The notes: a model not told the origin generated them from the sequence alone. DNA of 64,000 nt from Sandaracinaceae bacterium (GCA_020633075.1 JACKEI010000001.1:62001-126000); one strand, 5' to 3'; shown: positions 22,968-31,831, counted from the first letter of the stretch. Translations and numbers: made by a program.

Positions 22968-24400
22968 TGCCCATGCAACTGGAGCGCGGCACCCGCGCGA
23001 CAGCCGCTCGCGCGGGCACGTGGAGGCGGCTCGCGTGCGCCCTCGCCGTGGTCGCGTGCGCCACGCTGACAGGCCCGCTCCCACGTGTACAGGGGGCGCT
23101 CCCTCCGGCCTACGGCGGCGTCGCGGTGCTCCCGGCAGACGGCACGCTGGCGCGACCTCTGCCCGGTGAGGCGGTGACGCCGCTGCAGGCCGCGCTCGAG
23201 GTGGCCGTGTACGACACCCTCTACACCCCCCAGAGCAACGGTCGCCTGACGCCCTTGCTCGCGGTGGACATGCCCGTGCGCCTGCAGGGCGAGCTGCGTG
23301 TCCGCCTGCGCGAGGGCGTGCGCGTCCACGGCGGGACGACGTTGACCGCGGCGCACGTGGTCCACTCCTTGGACGCCGCGCGCGCGGGTCGTCATGGCTG
23401 GCTGCTGGCGGGTATCGGCGCGGTGCGCGCCCGCGGTCCGCTCGAGCTGGGGCTCCGCACCAGCCTGTCTGCGCGCGAGGTCGCGCATCGCCTGAGCGCG
23501 GCTCCGCTCGCCATCGTGGTGCCGCAGAGCGTCCCGCGCGGCACCGGCCCCTTCGTGGTGGACGTGCAGCCCAACGGTCACCTGCGGCTGCGGGGCGCGC
23601 GTCTGGCGGCGCGGGGCGCGCCCTACCTGCGCGAGATCCAGATCGTCGCGCCCCGCAGCAGCGCCGACGAGCTCCGGGCCTTCGAGCTGGGCGAGCTCCA
23701 CGGCGCGTTCGTGGCGGCGCGTGGCAGCCAGTCGGTGCGCGCGCGCACCTTCGCGCCGGTGCTCTTGATCCCCAATCGTTCGGGTGGCGCGTTGGCCAGC
23801 GCGGCCGTCCGCGCGGCCGTGGAAGGGGCGCTCGACAGGGCGCGGCTGGAGCGCGTGGGGGTCGTGCCCGGTGCACAGCTCGCCGACGGGCTGCCGGCCT
23901 GGCGGCACCCGGGCGCGGACGCGGCGCGGGCGGGGGGTCCGCTGCGCATCCTCACGTCCGCCGATGACCCGTTCGAGCGCCGCGTGGCCGACGCGCTCGC
24001 GGCGCAGCTCGACGCGCGCGGCTTCGCGGTCCAGGTCGTATCGAGCTCGCGCGCCGAGCTGCCGGAGCGAGTCCGTGGAGGCGTGTGGGACCTGCGGCTG
24101 ACCACGCTGTTGGCCCCGCTCCCGGGTGAGCGCGCGCTCACGGCGGCCGCCTTCGCAGCGACGGGCCAGCTGGAGCGAGCCCGCGCGCTGGCGGAGCGCA
24201 GCCTGCGAGGGGCTCGCGACCCCGGCTCGGCGGACGTAGCGGCGTGGATCTTGGGCGGCCGCGATCACGGGCTGCATCACCGCGCGACGCTCCATGGCGT
24301 CGGCTTCGACGCACTCGGTCGGCTGCGACTCGACGCCCTCTATCGGCCTCGTGAGGTGCTCGGTGGCGCGGCGGCAGGCAAGCCGGGAGGGCGGCGGTGA
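22967..24400 (+). CDS. Orphan solute-binding lipoprotein, SBP_bac_5 (peptide) family
   Basis: A 477-residue protein with a lipobox VVAC at residue 31. It shows the layout of family 5 peptide/nickel-binding proteins: LQAALEVAVYDTLYTPQSNGRLTPLLA, then VRLREGVRVHGGTTLTAAHVVHSLDAAR (the family signature), a FVVDVQPNGHLRLR strand, and a C-terminal lobe. It is shorter than OppA (about 540). No permease or ATPase gene is nearby; instead it is coupled at both ends, by ATGA to the FG-GAP lipoprotein and by GTGA to a histidine kinase. That arrangement suggests a sensory rather than a transport role, which is inference. Confidence 0.75.
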   Translation: MPMQLERGTRATAARAGTWRRLACALAVVACATLTGPLPRVQGALPPAYGGVAVLPADGTLARPLPGEAVTPLQAALEVAVYDTLYTPQSNGRLTPLLAVDMPVRLQGELRVRLREGVRVHGGTTLTAAHVVHSLDAARAGRHGWLLAGIGAVRARGPLELGLRTSLSAREVAHRLSAAPLAIVVPQSVPRGTGPFVVDVQPNGHLRLRGARLAARGAPYLREIQIVAPRSSADELRAFELGELHGAFVAARGSQSVRARTFAPVLLIPNRSGGALASAAVRAAVEGALDRARLERVGVVPGAQLADGLPAWRHPGADAARAGGPLRILTSADDPFERRVADALAAQLDARGFAVQVVSSSRAELPERVRGGVWDLRLTTLLAPLPGERALTAAAFAATGQLERARALAERSLRGARDPGSADVAAWILGGRDHGLHHRATLHGVGFDALGRLRLDALYRPREVLGGAAAGKPGGRR

Positions 24401-26163
24401 AGAGCCTCCGCGGACGCCTCTCCTTTGCATTCGTGTTGGTCGCGTGGCTGCCCATGGCGGTGGTCGGGCTGCTCGCACAGCGCAGCATCGAGGCCCGCAC
24501 GCGCGAGTCCTACGCGCGACAGCTGGATGCGCGCGCAGAGGCGGGCCGTCGGCTGTTGGACCGTCGCGCGCAGGACATGAGCGCGACGCTCACGCGCCTG
24601 TGTGCACACGATCTGTTGGTCGATCGCGTCATGCTCGACCTGGCGCGCGGGCACTACCAGGGTCCCGAGCAGGCCGAGCTCGAGAGGCTCTTGCCGCCGC
24701 TCATGCAGTCGGTCGCGTTCGACGCGCTGCTCCTGCTGTCTGCGGGCGGGGCAGACCGGGGTCGCGTGCTGGGAGCTGGGCACTACCCATCGCTCGCCGG
24801 GGCTCGCGACCTCGACCTCCTGCAGGAGCTGGAGCGCAGCGGCGACCAGCCCTTCGTGACCACGCTCCGCGTGCGCGACAGCGAGGCCCCGGCGCGTGAC
24901 GAACAGGCCTGGGTCACTGGCTGCGCCGTCGAGCGGGACGGCGTCCGCGTCGCGCTGCTGGGTGGGCTGTTCCTCGACGCCGATCGCGCCGCGCGCTGGT
25001 TCGGCGAGGACTCCGCCGTGCGCACCGCCCTCGTGCGGCCGGGCGACGCGCTGCCCAGGGAGGTGCGCGTCGGCGGCGGGCGGGCGCACGTGTTCACCTT
25101 CCGCTCCGCCAGCGGAGACGACCGCTACGAGCTGCTGGCCGCCATCGACGACGCCGACCTCGAGGCGCAGCTGCAGGGCCTGTGGCGCCAGAATCTGGTC
25201 GCGGCCGGCGTGGCCGCGCTGCTGGCGTTGCTCTTCGCCACGCTCGTCTCCATGCGCCTCTCGCGGCCGCTGCGAGCCCTCGAGGACGCCGCGACGCGCA
25301 TCGGTGAAGGCAACCTCGAACAAGCCATCGACGAGCGCGCGGGAGGGGAGGTGGGCCGCACCTTCAGCGCGTTCAACCACATGACCCGCGAGCTCAAGTC
25401 GGCCCGTCAGCGGCTGCGGCGCGCAGAGCGCATCGCCGCGTGGCGGGACATCGCTCGCCGCATCGCGCACGAGATCAAGAACCCCCTGTCCCCCATTCAG
25501 GTCTCCATCGAGACCATGCGCAAGACCTACGCGAAGAAGCACCCCGACTTCGACGAGATCTTCGAGGAGTCCACGCTGACCATCCTCGAAGAGGTGGAGC
25601 GCATGAAGCGCATCGTCAGCGAGTTCAGCGAGTTCGCGCGGCTACCGCGACCGCGGCTGGACGACGTGGACCTCGTGCGCGTCGTGGAGCAGGTGACCAC
25701 GCTGCACGCGCACGACGACCTGGCCCCAGAGCTGCGCGTCGAGGGCGCCATCCCCAGCGTGCGGGCCGACCGCGAGCAGCTGGCCCAGGTCCTGGTGAAC
25801 CTCGTCCAGAACGCGCGCGACGCGGCGCTGGCTCGGCACGGTGCTCGGGGTGGGCAGGTGCGTGTCACCCTGCGCGCCGAGCGCGAAGGCGTGCTGGTGT
25901 CGGTGCTGGACAACGGCCCGGGGGTGCCCCTGGAACAGCGCGACGCCGTGTTCGAGCCCTACTTCACCACCAAGGCCACGGGCACGGGCTTGGGGCTGGC
26001 CATCGTGCAGCGCATCATCGAGGACCACGGCGGCAGCATCGAGCTGGGCGCGGGGCTGGAGGGAGGCGCCGGCTTCCGCGTGTACTTCCCGTGCGCCGGC
26101 CCCACGCGCGACCCTGGCGAGTCCCAAGGCGACGCGACCTTCTCCGAGTTCACGCGGGACTGA
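24397..26163 (+). CDS. NtrY-like sensor histidine kinase
   Basis: A 588-residue membrane kinase. Transmembrane segment 1 is at about 9-28, a periplasmic sensor region at about 30-265, transmembrane segment 2 at about 267-290, then HAMP (about 290-340). The HisKA domain has AHEIKNPLSPIQ with the phospho-accepting His at residue 358, and the HATPase domain has NLVQNARDAA, DNGPGV and TGLGLAIVQ. The HEIKNPL-PI pattern with a long insert after it is typical of NtrY. No response regulator is adjacent. The GTG start overlaps the solute-binding gene by 4 nt, so the kinase is made together with its likely ligand-binding partner. Confidence 0.9.
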   Translation: MKSLRGRLSFAFVLVAWLPMAVVGLLAQRSIEARTRESYARQLDARAEAGRRLLDRRAQDMSATLTRLCAHDLLVDRVMLDLARGHYQGPEQAELERLLPPLMQSVAFDALLLLSAGGADRGRVLGAGHYPSLAGARDLDLLQELERSGDQPFVTTLRVRDSEAPARDEQAWVTGCAVERDGVRVALLGGLFLDADRAARWFGEDSAVRTALVRPGDALPREVRVGGGRAHVFTFRSASGDDRYELLAAIDDADLEAQLQGLWRQNLVAAGVAALLALLFATLVSMRLSRPLRALEDAATRIGEGNLEQAIDERAGGEVGRTFSAFNHMTRELKSARQRLRRAERIAAWRDIARRIAHEIKNPLSPIQVSIETMRKTYAKKHPDFDEIFEESTLTILEEVERMKRIVSEFSEFARLPRPRLDDVDLVRVVEQVTTLHAHDDLAPELRVEGAIPSVRADREQLAQVLVNLVQNARDAALARHGARGGQVRVTLRAEREGVLVSVLDNGPGVPLEQRDAVFEPYFTTKATGTGLGLAIVQRIIEDHGGSIELGAGLEGGAGFRVYFPCAGPTRDPGESQGDATFSEFTRD

Positions 26164-26254
26164 GAGGCGCGCGCGGCTCGAGCGCGTCGTCGCAGCGACC
26201 AGCCGGCGGGCGTGGTCGTCGCCTCCGGCGTGGTGAGGTCCGGGTCGTGCGCAG

Positions 26255-28090
26255 CTAGATCCCGCCGCCAGCGTCGTATCCGCGACCCGCCGGGATCAGC
26301 CGGCGCGCGGTCTCGCCGCAGCCGACGCGGTCCGCGAGTGCGCGTGGGTCCGGGTCCAGCTCTGGGTCTCGCCCCACGAGAGGCTCGCTGCTGCTGGCCC
26401 GCATGACCGCCTCTTGCGTGCCCAGGTAGATGCGCCCGCTGCGTGCGAGGCGCTGCAGCATCCCCGTGCGCGCCAGCACATCGCGCACGGGCCCTTTCAC
26501 GCGCGACAAGAAGAGCCGCACGCCGTCCCGCTCGAGCTCCCGGTCGAGCGCCTCGAGGGTCTCGGCCGCGGCGCTGTCCAGCTGATTCACGCCGGCCGCC
26601 TCGAGCACCAGCGTGTGGAGCGCCACGCCCTCGGCGCGACGCGTCCGCACGATGTCGCGCACGCAGTCTTGCAGGAAGGTCACGTTGCCGAAGTAGAGCT
26701 GCGCGTCGATGCGCAGCACCGCCACCCCCTCGGCCTCGACGGCGTGCGGGTGGCGTTCGATGTTCAGGTAGTCCTGCGTGCCGGGGACGCGCCCCAGCAG
26801 CGCGAAGTGCGGGCGCGACGTGCTCACCAAGAACTCGCCCACCGAGAGCGCCACGCCCACCAACAGCCCGGTCTGCGCGCCCAGCGCGGCCGTCGCGACG
26901 AACGTCAGCCCGAGCACCACGGCGTCCGCGCGCTTGGTGGCGGCGATGCGCTTGGCGGCCGTCACGTCGATGAGCTTGAGGACCGCGACGATCACGAGCG
27001 CGGCCAGGCTGGCCATCGGCAGCGCGTAGAGCGCCCCCGTGGCGACCATCAGCGCCGTGGCGACGAGCGCGGCGCTCACCATTCCGGCGACCGGAGTGCG
27101 GGCCCCGGCGTTCCCGTTGATGGCGGAGCGCGACAGCCCGCCGGTGACCGGGTAGCCGCCGAACACGCCCGACGCGAGGTTCGACATGCCGAGGGCGGCC
27201 AGCTCCCGACTCGGCCGCACCACCTCACCCGGCTCCGCGATGGCGCGGGCCGTCGCGATTGCCTCGGTGAACGCGACGAGCGCGATGGTGAGCGCGGCGG
27301 GGACGAGGATGTCGAGGGGCGCCTCCTGCAGGAAGTCGACCGCCGGCAGCGCGGGCGTCGGTAGCCCCCGCGGAAGCTCGCCCACGACACGCACTCCGAG
27401 CGCCTCGAAGTCGAACACGGCGGACGTCAGCAGCGCGCCACCGAGCACCAGGGGAGACGACGCGCGCGGCAGCGGCTTGCGCAGGGCCACGAGCAGCAGG
27501 ACGCTGGTCAGCCCCACCAGCAGCGTCGGAACGTGGGCGCGCGGCGCGGCCTCGACGGCGCCGAGGAGCACGCGGTGGAGTCCCTGACCCGACGGGAGGG
27601 ACGTGCCCATGAGCGGCCCGAGCTGGCCGCTGGCGATCAGCAGCGCAGCCCCCGCGGTGAAGCCCAGCACGACTGGTCGAGACAGGAAGTTGGCTACGAA
27701 GCCGAAGCGCAGCGTGCCCAGCACGAAGAGGATGGCGCCTACCAACAGGGCCAAGAGCGCGCCGTAGGCCACGCGCTCTCCGACGGCGACGGCGCCCAGG
27801 CTGGCCAGCGTGCCGGCCACGAGCATGGAGTCGAGCGCGACCGGGCCCACCGCCAAGCGCCGCGAGCTCGCGACGAGGGGGTAGAGGAGGGGCGCGGCAG
27901 CCGCTGCGTACAGGCCCACGATAGGGGGCAGGTTGGCCAGCGTGGCGTAGGCCATCGCCTGCGGGACCAGCACGGCGGCGACGATGCTGCCAGCGATCAC
28001 GTCTGCGCGGAGGGTCGCCCGATCGTAGCCGCTAGCCCACTCGGGGCGCGGCAGCGGCCATCGGCGCGACGTCTCCGTGGCTTCACTCAT
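26255..28090 (-). CDS. SulP-family anion transporter with STAS domain
   Basis: A 611-residue inner-membrane protein with about 10-12 hydrophobic segments. It carries the SulP signature region, IVAAVLVPQAMAYATLANLPPIVGLYAA, and GGYPVTGGLSRSAINGNAGARTPVAG. A C-terminal STAS domain (about 450-560) includes LHTLVLEAAGVNQLDSAAAETL. SulP proteins move sulfate, bicarbonate or other anions. The ATG at 28090 overlaps the stop of the YeeE/YedE gene by 8 nt, so it belongs to that operon; with the sulfur genes around it, sulfate or sulfite is the likely cargo. Confidence 0.9.
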   Translation of the reverse strand: MSEATETSRRWPLPRPEWASGYDRATLRADVIAGSIVAAVLVPQAMAYATLANLPPIVGLYAAAAAPLLYPLVASSRRLAVGPVALDSMLVAGTLASLGAVAVGERVAYGALLALLVGAILFVLGTLRFGFVANFLSRPVVLGFTAGAALLIASGQLGPLMGTSLPSGQGLHRVLLGAVEAAPRAHVPTLLVGLTSVLLLVALRKPLPRASSPLVLGGALLTSAVFDFEALGVRVVGELPRGLPTPALPAVDFLQEAPLDILVPAALTIALVAFTEAIATARAIAEPGEVVRPSRELAALGMSNLASGVFGGYPVTGGLSRSAINGNAGARTPVAGMVSAALVATALMVATGALYALPMASLAALVIVAVLKLIDVTAAKRIAATKRADAVVLGLTFVATAALGAQTGLLVGVALSVGEFLVSTSRPHFALLGRVPGTQDYLNIERHPHAVEAEGVAVLRIDAQLYFGNVTFLQDCVRDIVRTRRAEGVALHTLVLEAAGVNQLDSAAAETLEALDRELERDGVRLFLSRVKGPVRDVLARTGMLQRLARSGRIYLGTQEAVMRASSSEPLVGRDPELDPDPRALADRVGCGETARRLIPAGRGYDAGGGI

Positions 28091-28580
28091 CGCCGACCGT
28101 GGCCTCCCTGAGCGCCGCCTCGTGCGTGTCGCCGTCCACACGGGTCGCCTTGCTCTCGAGGCTGCGCAGCACGCGCCGGACGTCGGCGGTGCGGACCGCG
28201 AAGAGACAGACCACCATCGTCAGCGCGAACGCGACGAGCTCCAGCCGCGCCGTGGCGACCGACACGAGGGCAGGGCCGGGGCACAGTCCAGACAGGCCCC
28301 ACCCGGCGCCGAAGAGGGCTGCGCCCGCCACCAAGCGACGGTCCACCTCCGTCTTGACCGGCACGCGGAAGGCCGCGTCGAGCACGGGCTGCGTCTGACG
28401 CTTGGCGAAGAAGAAGGTCGGCGTGGTCACCAGGAGCGCGCCGCCCATCACGAACATGAGCGTCGGATCCCAGGCCTGCACGTCCAAGAAGCCCACCACG
28501 CGGGCAGGGTCGGTCATGCCGGACACCATCAGCCCCGCAGCGAAGAGCACCCCGCAGAGCAGCGCGGCGACGTGCTTCAC
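28083..28580 (-). CDS. YeeE/YedE family (PmpB-like) sulfur-compound channel
   Basis: A 165-residue membrane protein with four hydrophobic segments and the motif GAGWGLSGLCPGPALVSV, whose cysteine is typical of the second half of YeeE/YedE thiosulfate channels. In two-gene PmpA/PmpB systems each half is separate, as here. The GTG start at 28580 overlaps the stop of the partner gene by 4 nt, ensuring equal synthesis. Such channels take up or release thiosulfate or persulfide-type sulfur. Confidence 0.85.
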   Translation of the reverse strand: MKHVAALLCGVLFAAGLMVSGMTDPARVVGFLDVQAWDPTLMFVMGGALLVTTPTFFFAKRQTQPVLDAAFRVPVKTEVDRRLVAGAALFGAGWGLSGLCPGPALVSVATARLELVAFALTMVVCLFAVRTADVRRVLRSLESKATRVDGDTHEAALREATVGDE

Positions 28581-29056
28581 GAGGCCGCTCCCGAGAGCGC
28601 ACGTAGCGTGGCGACGGTCAGCATGCCGAAGCCGATGAACGTGAGCGTCGCGACCAGAGAGCGCACGGAGAAGCGGCCGAGGCCACACACGCCGTGCCCG
28701 CTGGTGCAGCCGCCGCCGAGCGCCGTTCCGAGGCCCACGAGCGCGCCTGCGGCGAGCATCCGCGGCAGAGAGGGCGGGACGCCGGCGCCGAAGACCTGCG
28801 GCTGAGTCAGCGCGCCCACCACCGCGGCGAGCAGCAGTCCGGTCAAGAACGCGGAGCGCCAGGAGACCTCCTGCAGCGGCGCGGCGACGAGGCCCGCGGT
28901 GATTCCACTGATGCCCGCGATGCGGCCATTGAGCAGCCACAAGAGCGCGGCGGAGAGCCCAATCAGGAGCCCGCCCAAGAGGCCGTACAGGCTGGCGAGC
29001 GAGAATATCGGAGAGACCATGGTGCGCATCAAAGCACGCTGCGTGCCACTCGCCAT
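28577..29056 (-). CDS. YeeE/YedE family (PmpA-like) sulfur-compound channel
   Basis: A 159-residue membrane protein with the signature GTALGGGCTSGHGVCGLGRFS, in which two cysteines line the sulfur path. It pairs with the downstream gene to make a complete YeeE/YedE unit. ATG 29056 has AAGGA 8 nt upstream; in-frame ATGs at 29029 and 29020 are alternatives without a Shine-Dalgarno. It heads the operon PmpA-like, PmpB-like, SulP, and is divergent from the persulfide dioxygenase gene across 207 nt that hold a palindrome and phased repeats. Confidence 0.87.
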   Translation of the reverse strand: MASGTQRALMRTMVSPIFSLASLYGLLGGLLIGLSAALLWLLNGRIAGISGITAGLVAAPLQEVSWRSAFLTGLLLAAVVGALTQPQVFGAGVPPSLPRMLAAGALVGLGTALGGGCTSGHGVCGLGRFSVRSLVATLTFIGFGMLTVATLRALSGAAS

Positions 29057-29120
29057 GTGACGCGTCCTTGTCTCGGCGCGACGCCTTTCCCCGCGCATGC
29101 CCCGCAGCGGCTGTCTCAGT

Positions 29121-29132
29121 GTGTTGCAACAC
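29121..29132. promoter_or_regulatory. 12-bp perfect palindrome GTGTTGCAACAC in the sulfur divergent region
   Basis: Lies 65 nt upstream of the PmpA-like start and is centred about 99 nt upstream of the predicted sigma-54 start site at 29226, a usual distance for an upstream activating sequence. Which protein binds is unknown; the convergent sigma-54 activator is the natural candidate. Confidence 0.5.
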
Positions 29133-29143
29133 TGGGCGTTGCA

Positions 29144-29170
29144 TGTTTCATGGGTGTTTCAGGGTGTTTC
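29144..29170 (+). repeat. Three phased TGTTTC repeats
   Basis: TGTTTC at 29144, 29155 and 29165, spaced 11 and 10 nt, one helical turn apart. The last two sit in longer GGGTGTTTC copies. Placed between the palindrome and the sigma-54 promoter, they may be activator or bending-protein sites. Confidence 0.5.
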
Positions 29171-29199
29171 GCGGACGGCGAAAGGTCGCGAGTGTCGTC

Positions 29200-29215
29200 T
29201 GGCACGCCGTGTGCT
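29200..29215 (+). promoter_or_regulatory. Sigma-54 (-24/-12) promoter of the persulfide dioxygenase gene
   Basis: TGGCACG, 4 nt, GTGCT: 11 of 12 defined positions match the published consensus TGGCACG-N4-TTGCW, and GG and GC are 12 nt apart as required. Predicted start near 29226. A sigma-54 activator gene lies immediately after the target gene, in the opposite orientation. Confidence 0.7.
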
Positions 29216-29263
29216 CTAAGATCCCCCTGTCCATTCCGACACGTGAACCCCCGAGAGGTCATC

Positions 29264-30337
29264 ATGCTCTTCCGACAACTCTTCGACCCCGAGTCCAGCA
29301 CCTACACGTACCTCATCGCGGACCCCGTCACGCGTGAGGCGGCGCTCATCGACCCGGTGATCGACCAAGTGGAGCGCGACGCGCAGCTCTTGCGCGAGCT
29401 CGACCTGACCTTGGTGCACACGCTGGAGACGCACGCGCACGCTGACCACATCACCGGCTCAGGCTTGCTCCGCCAGCGCCTGGGGAGCCGCTCCGTCGTC
29501 AGCGCGGCGGCCGGCGCGCTCTGCGCCGACGTCAAGGTGGCCGACGGCGACAAGGTGCACATCGGTGGCATCACCCTCGAGGTGCGCGCGACGCCGGGCC
29601 ACACCAGCGGCTGCGTGTCGTACGTGACCGGAGACCACAAGGACGCGTTCACAGGTGACGCCTTGCTCATTCGGGGCTGCGGCCGCACCGACTTCCAGCA
29701 GGGAGACTCGGCGACGCTCTACGACAGCGTGCACCAGCAGATCTTCTCGCTGCCGGACGACACGCGCATCTGGCCGGGGCACGACTACCGCGGGCGCACC
29801 ATGAGCACCGTTGGCGAGGAGAAGGCCTTCAACCCGCGCCTCGGTGGCGGTCGCAGCAAGGACAAGTTCGTCAGCATCATGAGCGAGCTCAACCTCGCGC
29901 TGCCTTCCAAGATCGACGTGGCCGTGCCCGCCAACCTCGCGTGCGGTCTCGCCCCGCAGGCGGCCAGCGATGCGTCCTTCGAGCGGGGCTGGGCGCCCGT
30001 GGAGCGCCTGAGCGACGGCACCCCCGAGGTCAGCGTGGAGTGGGTGCGGCAGGCTCACCCGGAGGTGCGTCTGGTGGACGTGCGCGAGGTGGAAGAGCTC
30101 GGCGGCGAGCTGCCCAAGCTCGAGCGCGCCGAGTCGGTGGTGCTCGACCAGCTCGCCGTACGGATGGCGGACGCGCCTCGAGAGGAGCCCATCGTGATCA
30201 TCTGTCGCAGCGGTCGGCGCTCGGCGGGGGCGGCGCGCACGCTCGAGGGGATGGGCTTCAAGCGCGTGGCGTCCATGAAGGGCGGCATGCTGGCCTACCT
30301 CGAGGCCGAGGACGCCGGCGGCACCTGCGCCGGCTGA
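29264..30337 (+). CDS. Persulfide dioxygenase (ETHE1-like) fused to rhodanese
   Basis: A 357-residue fusion. Residues 1-245 are a metallo-beta-lactamase-fold dioxygenase with HAHADH, GHTSGCVSY, TGDALLIRGCGRTDFQ and WPGHDY, the ETHE1 pattern for iron-dependent oxidation of glutathione persulfide to sulfite. Residues about 260-350 are a rhodanese domain with LVDVRE and active-site CRSGRRS, which transfers sulfane sulfur. Fusions of this type (PRF) are known and couple the two steps. ATG 29264 has GAGAGG 7 nt upstream. It is transcribed from the sigma-54 promoter at 29200 and is divergent from the YeeE/YedE-SulP operon. Confidence 0.93.
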   Translation: MLFRQLFDPESSTYTYLIADPVTREAALIDPVIDQVERDAQLLRELDLTLVHTLETHAHADHITGSGLLRQRLGSRSVVSAAAGALCADVKVADGDKVHIGGITLEVRATPGHTSGCVSYVTGDHKDAFTGDALLIRGCGRTDFQQGDSATLYDSVHQQIFSLPDDTRIWPGHDYRGRTMSTVGEEKAFNPRLGGGRSKDKFVSIMSELNLALPSKIDVAVPANLACGLAPQAASDASFERGWAPVERLSDGTPEVSVEWVRQAHPEVRLVDVREVEELGGELPKLERAESVVLDQLAVRMADAPREEPIVIICRSGRRSAGAARTLEGMGFKRVASMKGGMLAYLEAEDAGGTCAG

Positions 30338-30381
30338 CCGAGCGCTCGCCGTCCGGTCACGCGCGACCGGGGACGTGCCAT

Positions 30382-30403
30382 GCGGCGCCGGGTCGGGCGC
30401 CGC
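30382..30403. terminator. Hairpin between converging persulfide dioxygenase and sigma-54 activator genes
   Basis: Perfect 8-bp stem GCGGCGCC/GGCGCCGC with a 6-nt loop; a smaller CCGGTC/GACCGG hairpin lies just before it. No T tail on either side. Confidence 0.45.
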
Positions 30404-30418
30404 AGCGGCCTCCATCAG

Positions 30419-31780
30419 TCACTCGGCGAGGCCCAGCGCGCGCATCCGCCGCCAGAGCGTCGCGCGGCTGATGCCGAGGCTCTGCGCGGCGCGTCCGCGA
30501 TGACCTGCCGAGCGCTCGAGCGCGAAGCGGATACGCGCGGCTTCGTTGTCTTCGCGCGGCGCGGCCTTGCCCGGCACGCTGCGGGGGACATTCACCTGAG
30601 CGCGCTGGCGGTCGCCGTCCGGGGCGGGAGCCTCACGCAGCTCGGGGGGCAGGTCGGACTCGAGCAGCACCGGTCCGTCGCCCATGGTGAAGGCGTACTC
30701 GATGACGTTCTGCAGCTCGCGCACGTTCCCTGGAAAGGGGTGCGCCCGGAGTCGTGCGCGCGCGCCGCTCGAGATGCTCAGCACCTGCCGCTCGTCGAGC
30801 GCGTTCTGCTCCGCGATGAACCGCTGGGCGATGTGCAGCACGTCGTCACCCCGCTCGCGCAGCGGCGGGATGAAGAGCGGCACGACGCGCAAGCGGTACA
30901 TGAGGTCGGCGCGGAAGGAGCCTTCAGCCACGGCCCCCTGGAGGGACCGATGCGTCGCCGACACCACCCGCACATCCACCGGGATCGAGTCCCGGCCCCC
31001 CACCGGGATCACCACACGCTCTTGCAGTACCCGCAACAGCTTGGCCTGGAGCTCGAGAGACAGCTCGGCCACCTCGTCGAGGAAGAGCGTGCCCCCCGAC
31101 GCCAGCCGGAAGTGCCCCGGCGCGTCCCGCACTGCACCGGTGAACGCGCCGCGCGCGTGACCAAAGAGCTCGCTCTCCAGCAGGTGCGGCGGCAGCGCCG
31201 CGCAGTTGATCGCGCGGAAGGGGCCGCCGCTGCGCGCGGAGGCCGCATGGATGGCCTGCGCGACCAGCTCCTTGCCAGTCCCTGTCTCGCCGCGCACCAA
31301 CACCGTGGCGCTGCGGCGCGCCACCCGTTCGATGTCGCGCAGCAGCTGCTTCATGCCGCGGTCCGCCGTCAGGATCGAGAACCGCTCCACCGGCGCGTCG
31401 GGACCGCCGCGCTCCCAGCCGCTCTCTTCCAGCAAGAGCACGAAGCCCAGCGTGACGCCGGCGCGGCGCAGCGGAGTGCCCCGCACGTGCAGCACGCGCG
31501 TGCCGCCTTCGGGGTGTACGCGCGTGACCTCCGCGGCGACGGCCTGCCCAGCCGCCAGCGCTTCGGCGATGGGACGTTGGTCGCCCTCACCACACAGGGC
31601 CTTGGCGGCGAAGGTGCCGCGCGAGAGTGGCGCTCCGACGAGCTGCTCCGCCGAGGGCGTGAAGTCCACGACGCGCAGCTCTGCGTCGAGCACGATGGCT
31701 GCGCCCGCGATGTCTTCGAGCGCCAGCAGGGTGAGCGCGCTGAGCGGCGCCGGGTCCGGTCTTCGGCGGGGGCTGGGCAT
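30419..31780 (-). CDS. Sigma-54-dependent transcriptional activator with PAS-like sensor
   Basis: A 453-residue activator. An N-terminal PAS-like domain (about 20-125) is followed by the AAA+ domain (about 135-365) with GETGTGKE (Walker A), GAFTGA (sigma-54 contact loop), TLFLDEVAEL (Walker B) and FRADLMYRLRV. The C-terminal Fis-type HTH is GRAAQSLGISRATLWRRMRALGL. There is no receiver domain, so it senses its signal directly. Its position next to the only clear sigma-54 promoter in the window, in front of the persulfide dioxygenase, makes it the likely controller of that gene. Confidence 0.92.
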   Translation of the reverse strand: MPSPRRRPDPAPLSALTLLALEDIAGAAIVLDAELRVVDFTPSAEQLVGAPLSRGTFAAKALCGEGDQRPIAEALAAGQAVAAEVTRVHPEGGTRVLHVRGTPLRRAGVTLGFVLLLEESGWERGGPDAPVERFSILTADRGMKQLLRDIERVARRSATVLVRGETGTGKELVAQAIHAASARSGGPFRAINCAALPPHLLESELFGHARGAFTGAVRDAPGHFRLASGGTLFLDEVAELSLELQAKLLRVLQERVVIPVGGRDSIPVDVRVVSATHRSLQGAVAEGSFRADLMYRLRVVPLFIPPLRERGDDVLHIAQRFIAEQNALDERQVLSISSGARARLRAHPFPGNVRELQNVIEYAFTMGDGPVLLESDLPPELREAPAPDGDRQRAQVNVPRSVPGKAAPREDNEAARIRFALERSAGHRGRAAQSLGISRATLWRRMRALGLAE

Positions 31781-31831
31781 GGGGCAGCGTAGCAGCCCGC
31801 TCAGGCGGGCTCGCGAGCGATTGTGCTTGTC

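Noticed and set aside
26164..26254. Terminator between the NtrY-like and SulP genes
   Set aside because: Only a 6-bp CGACCA/TGGTCG stem and no T tail; too weak to call.
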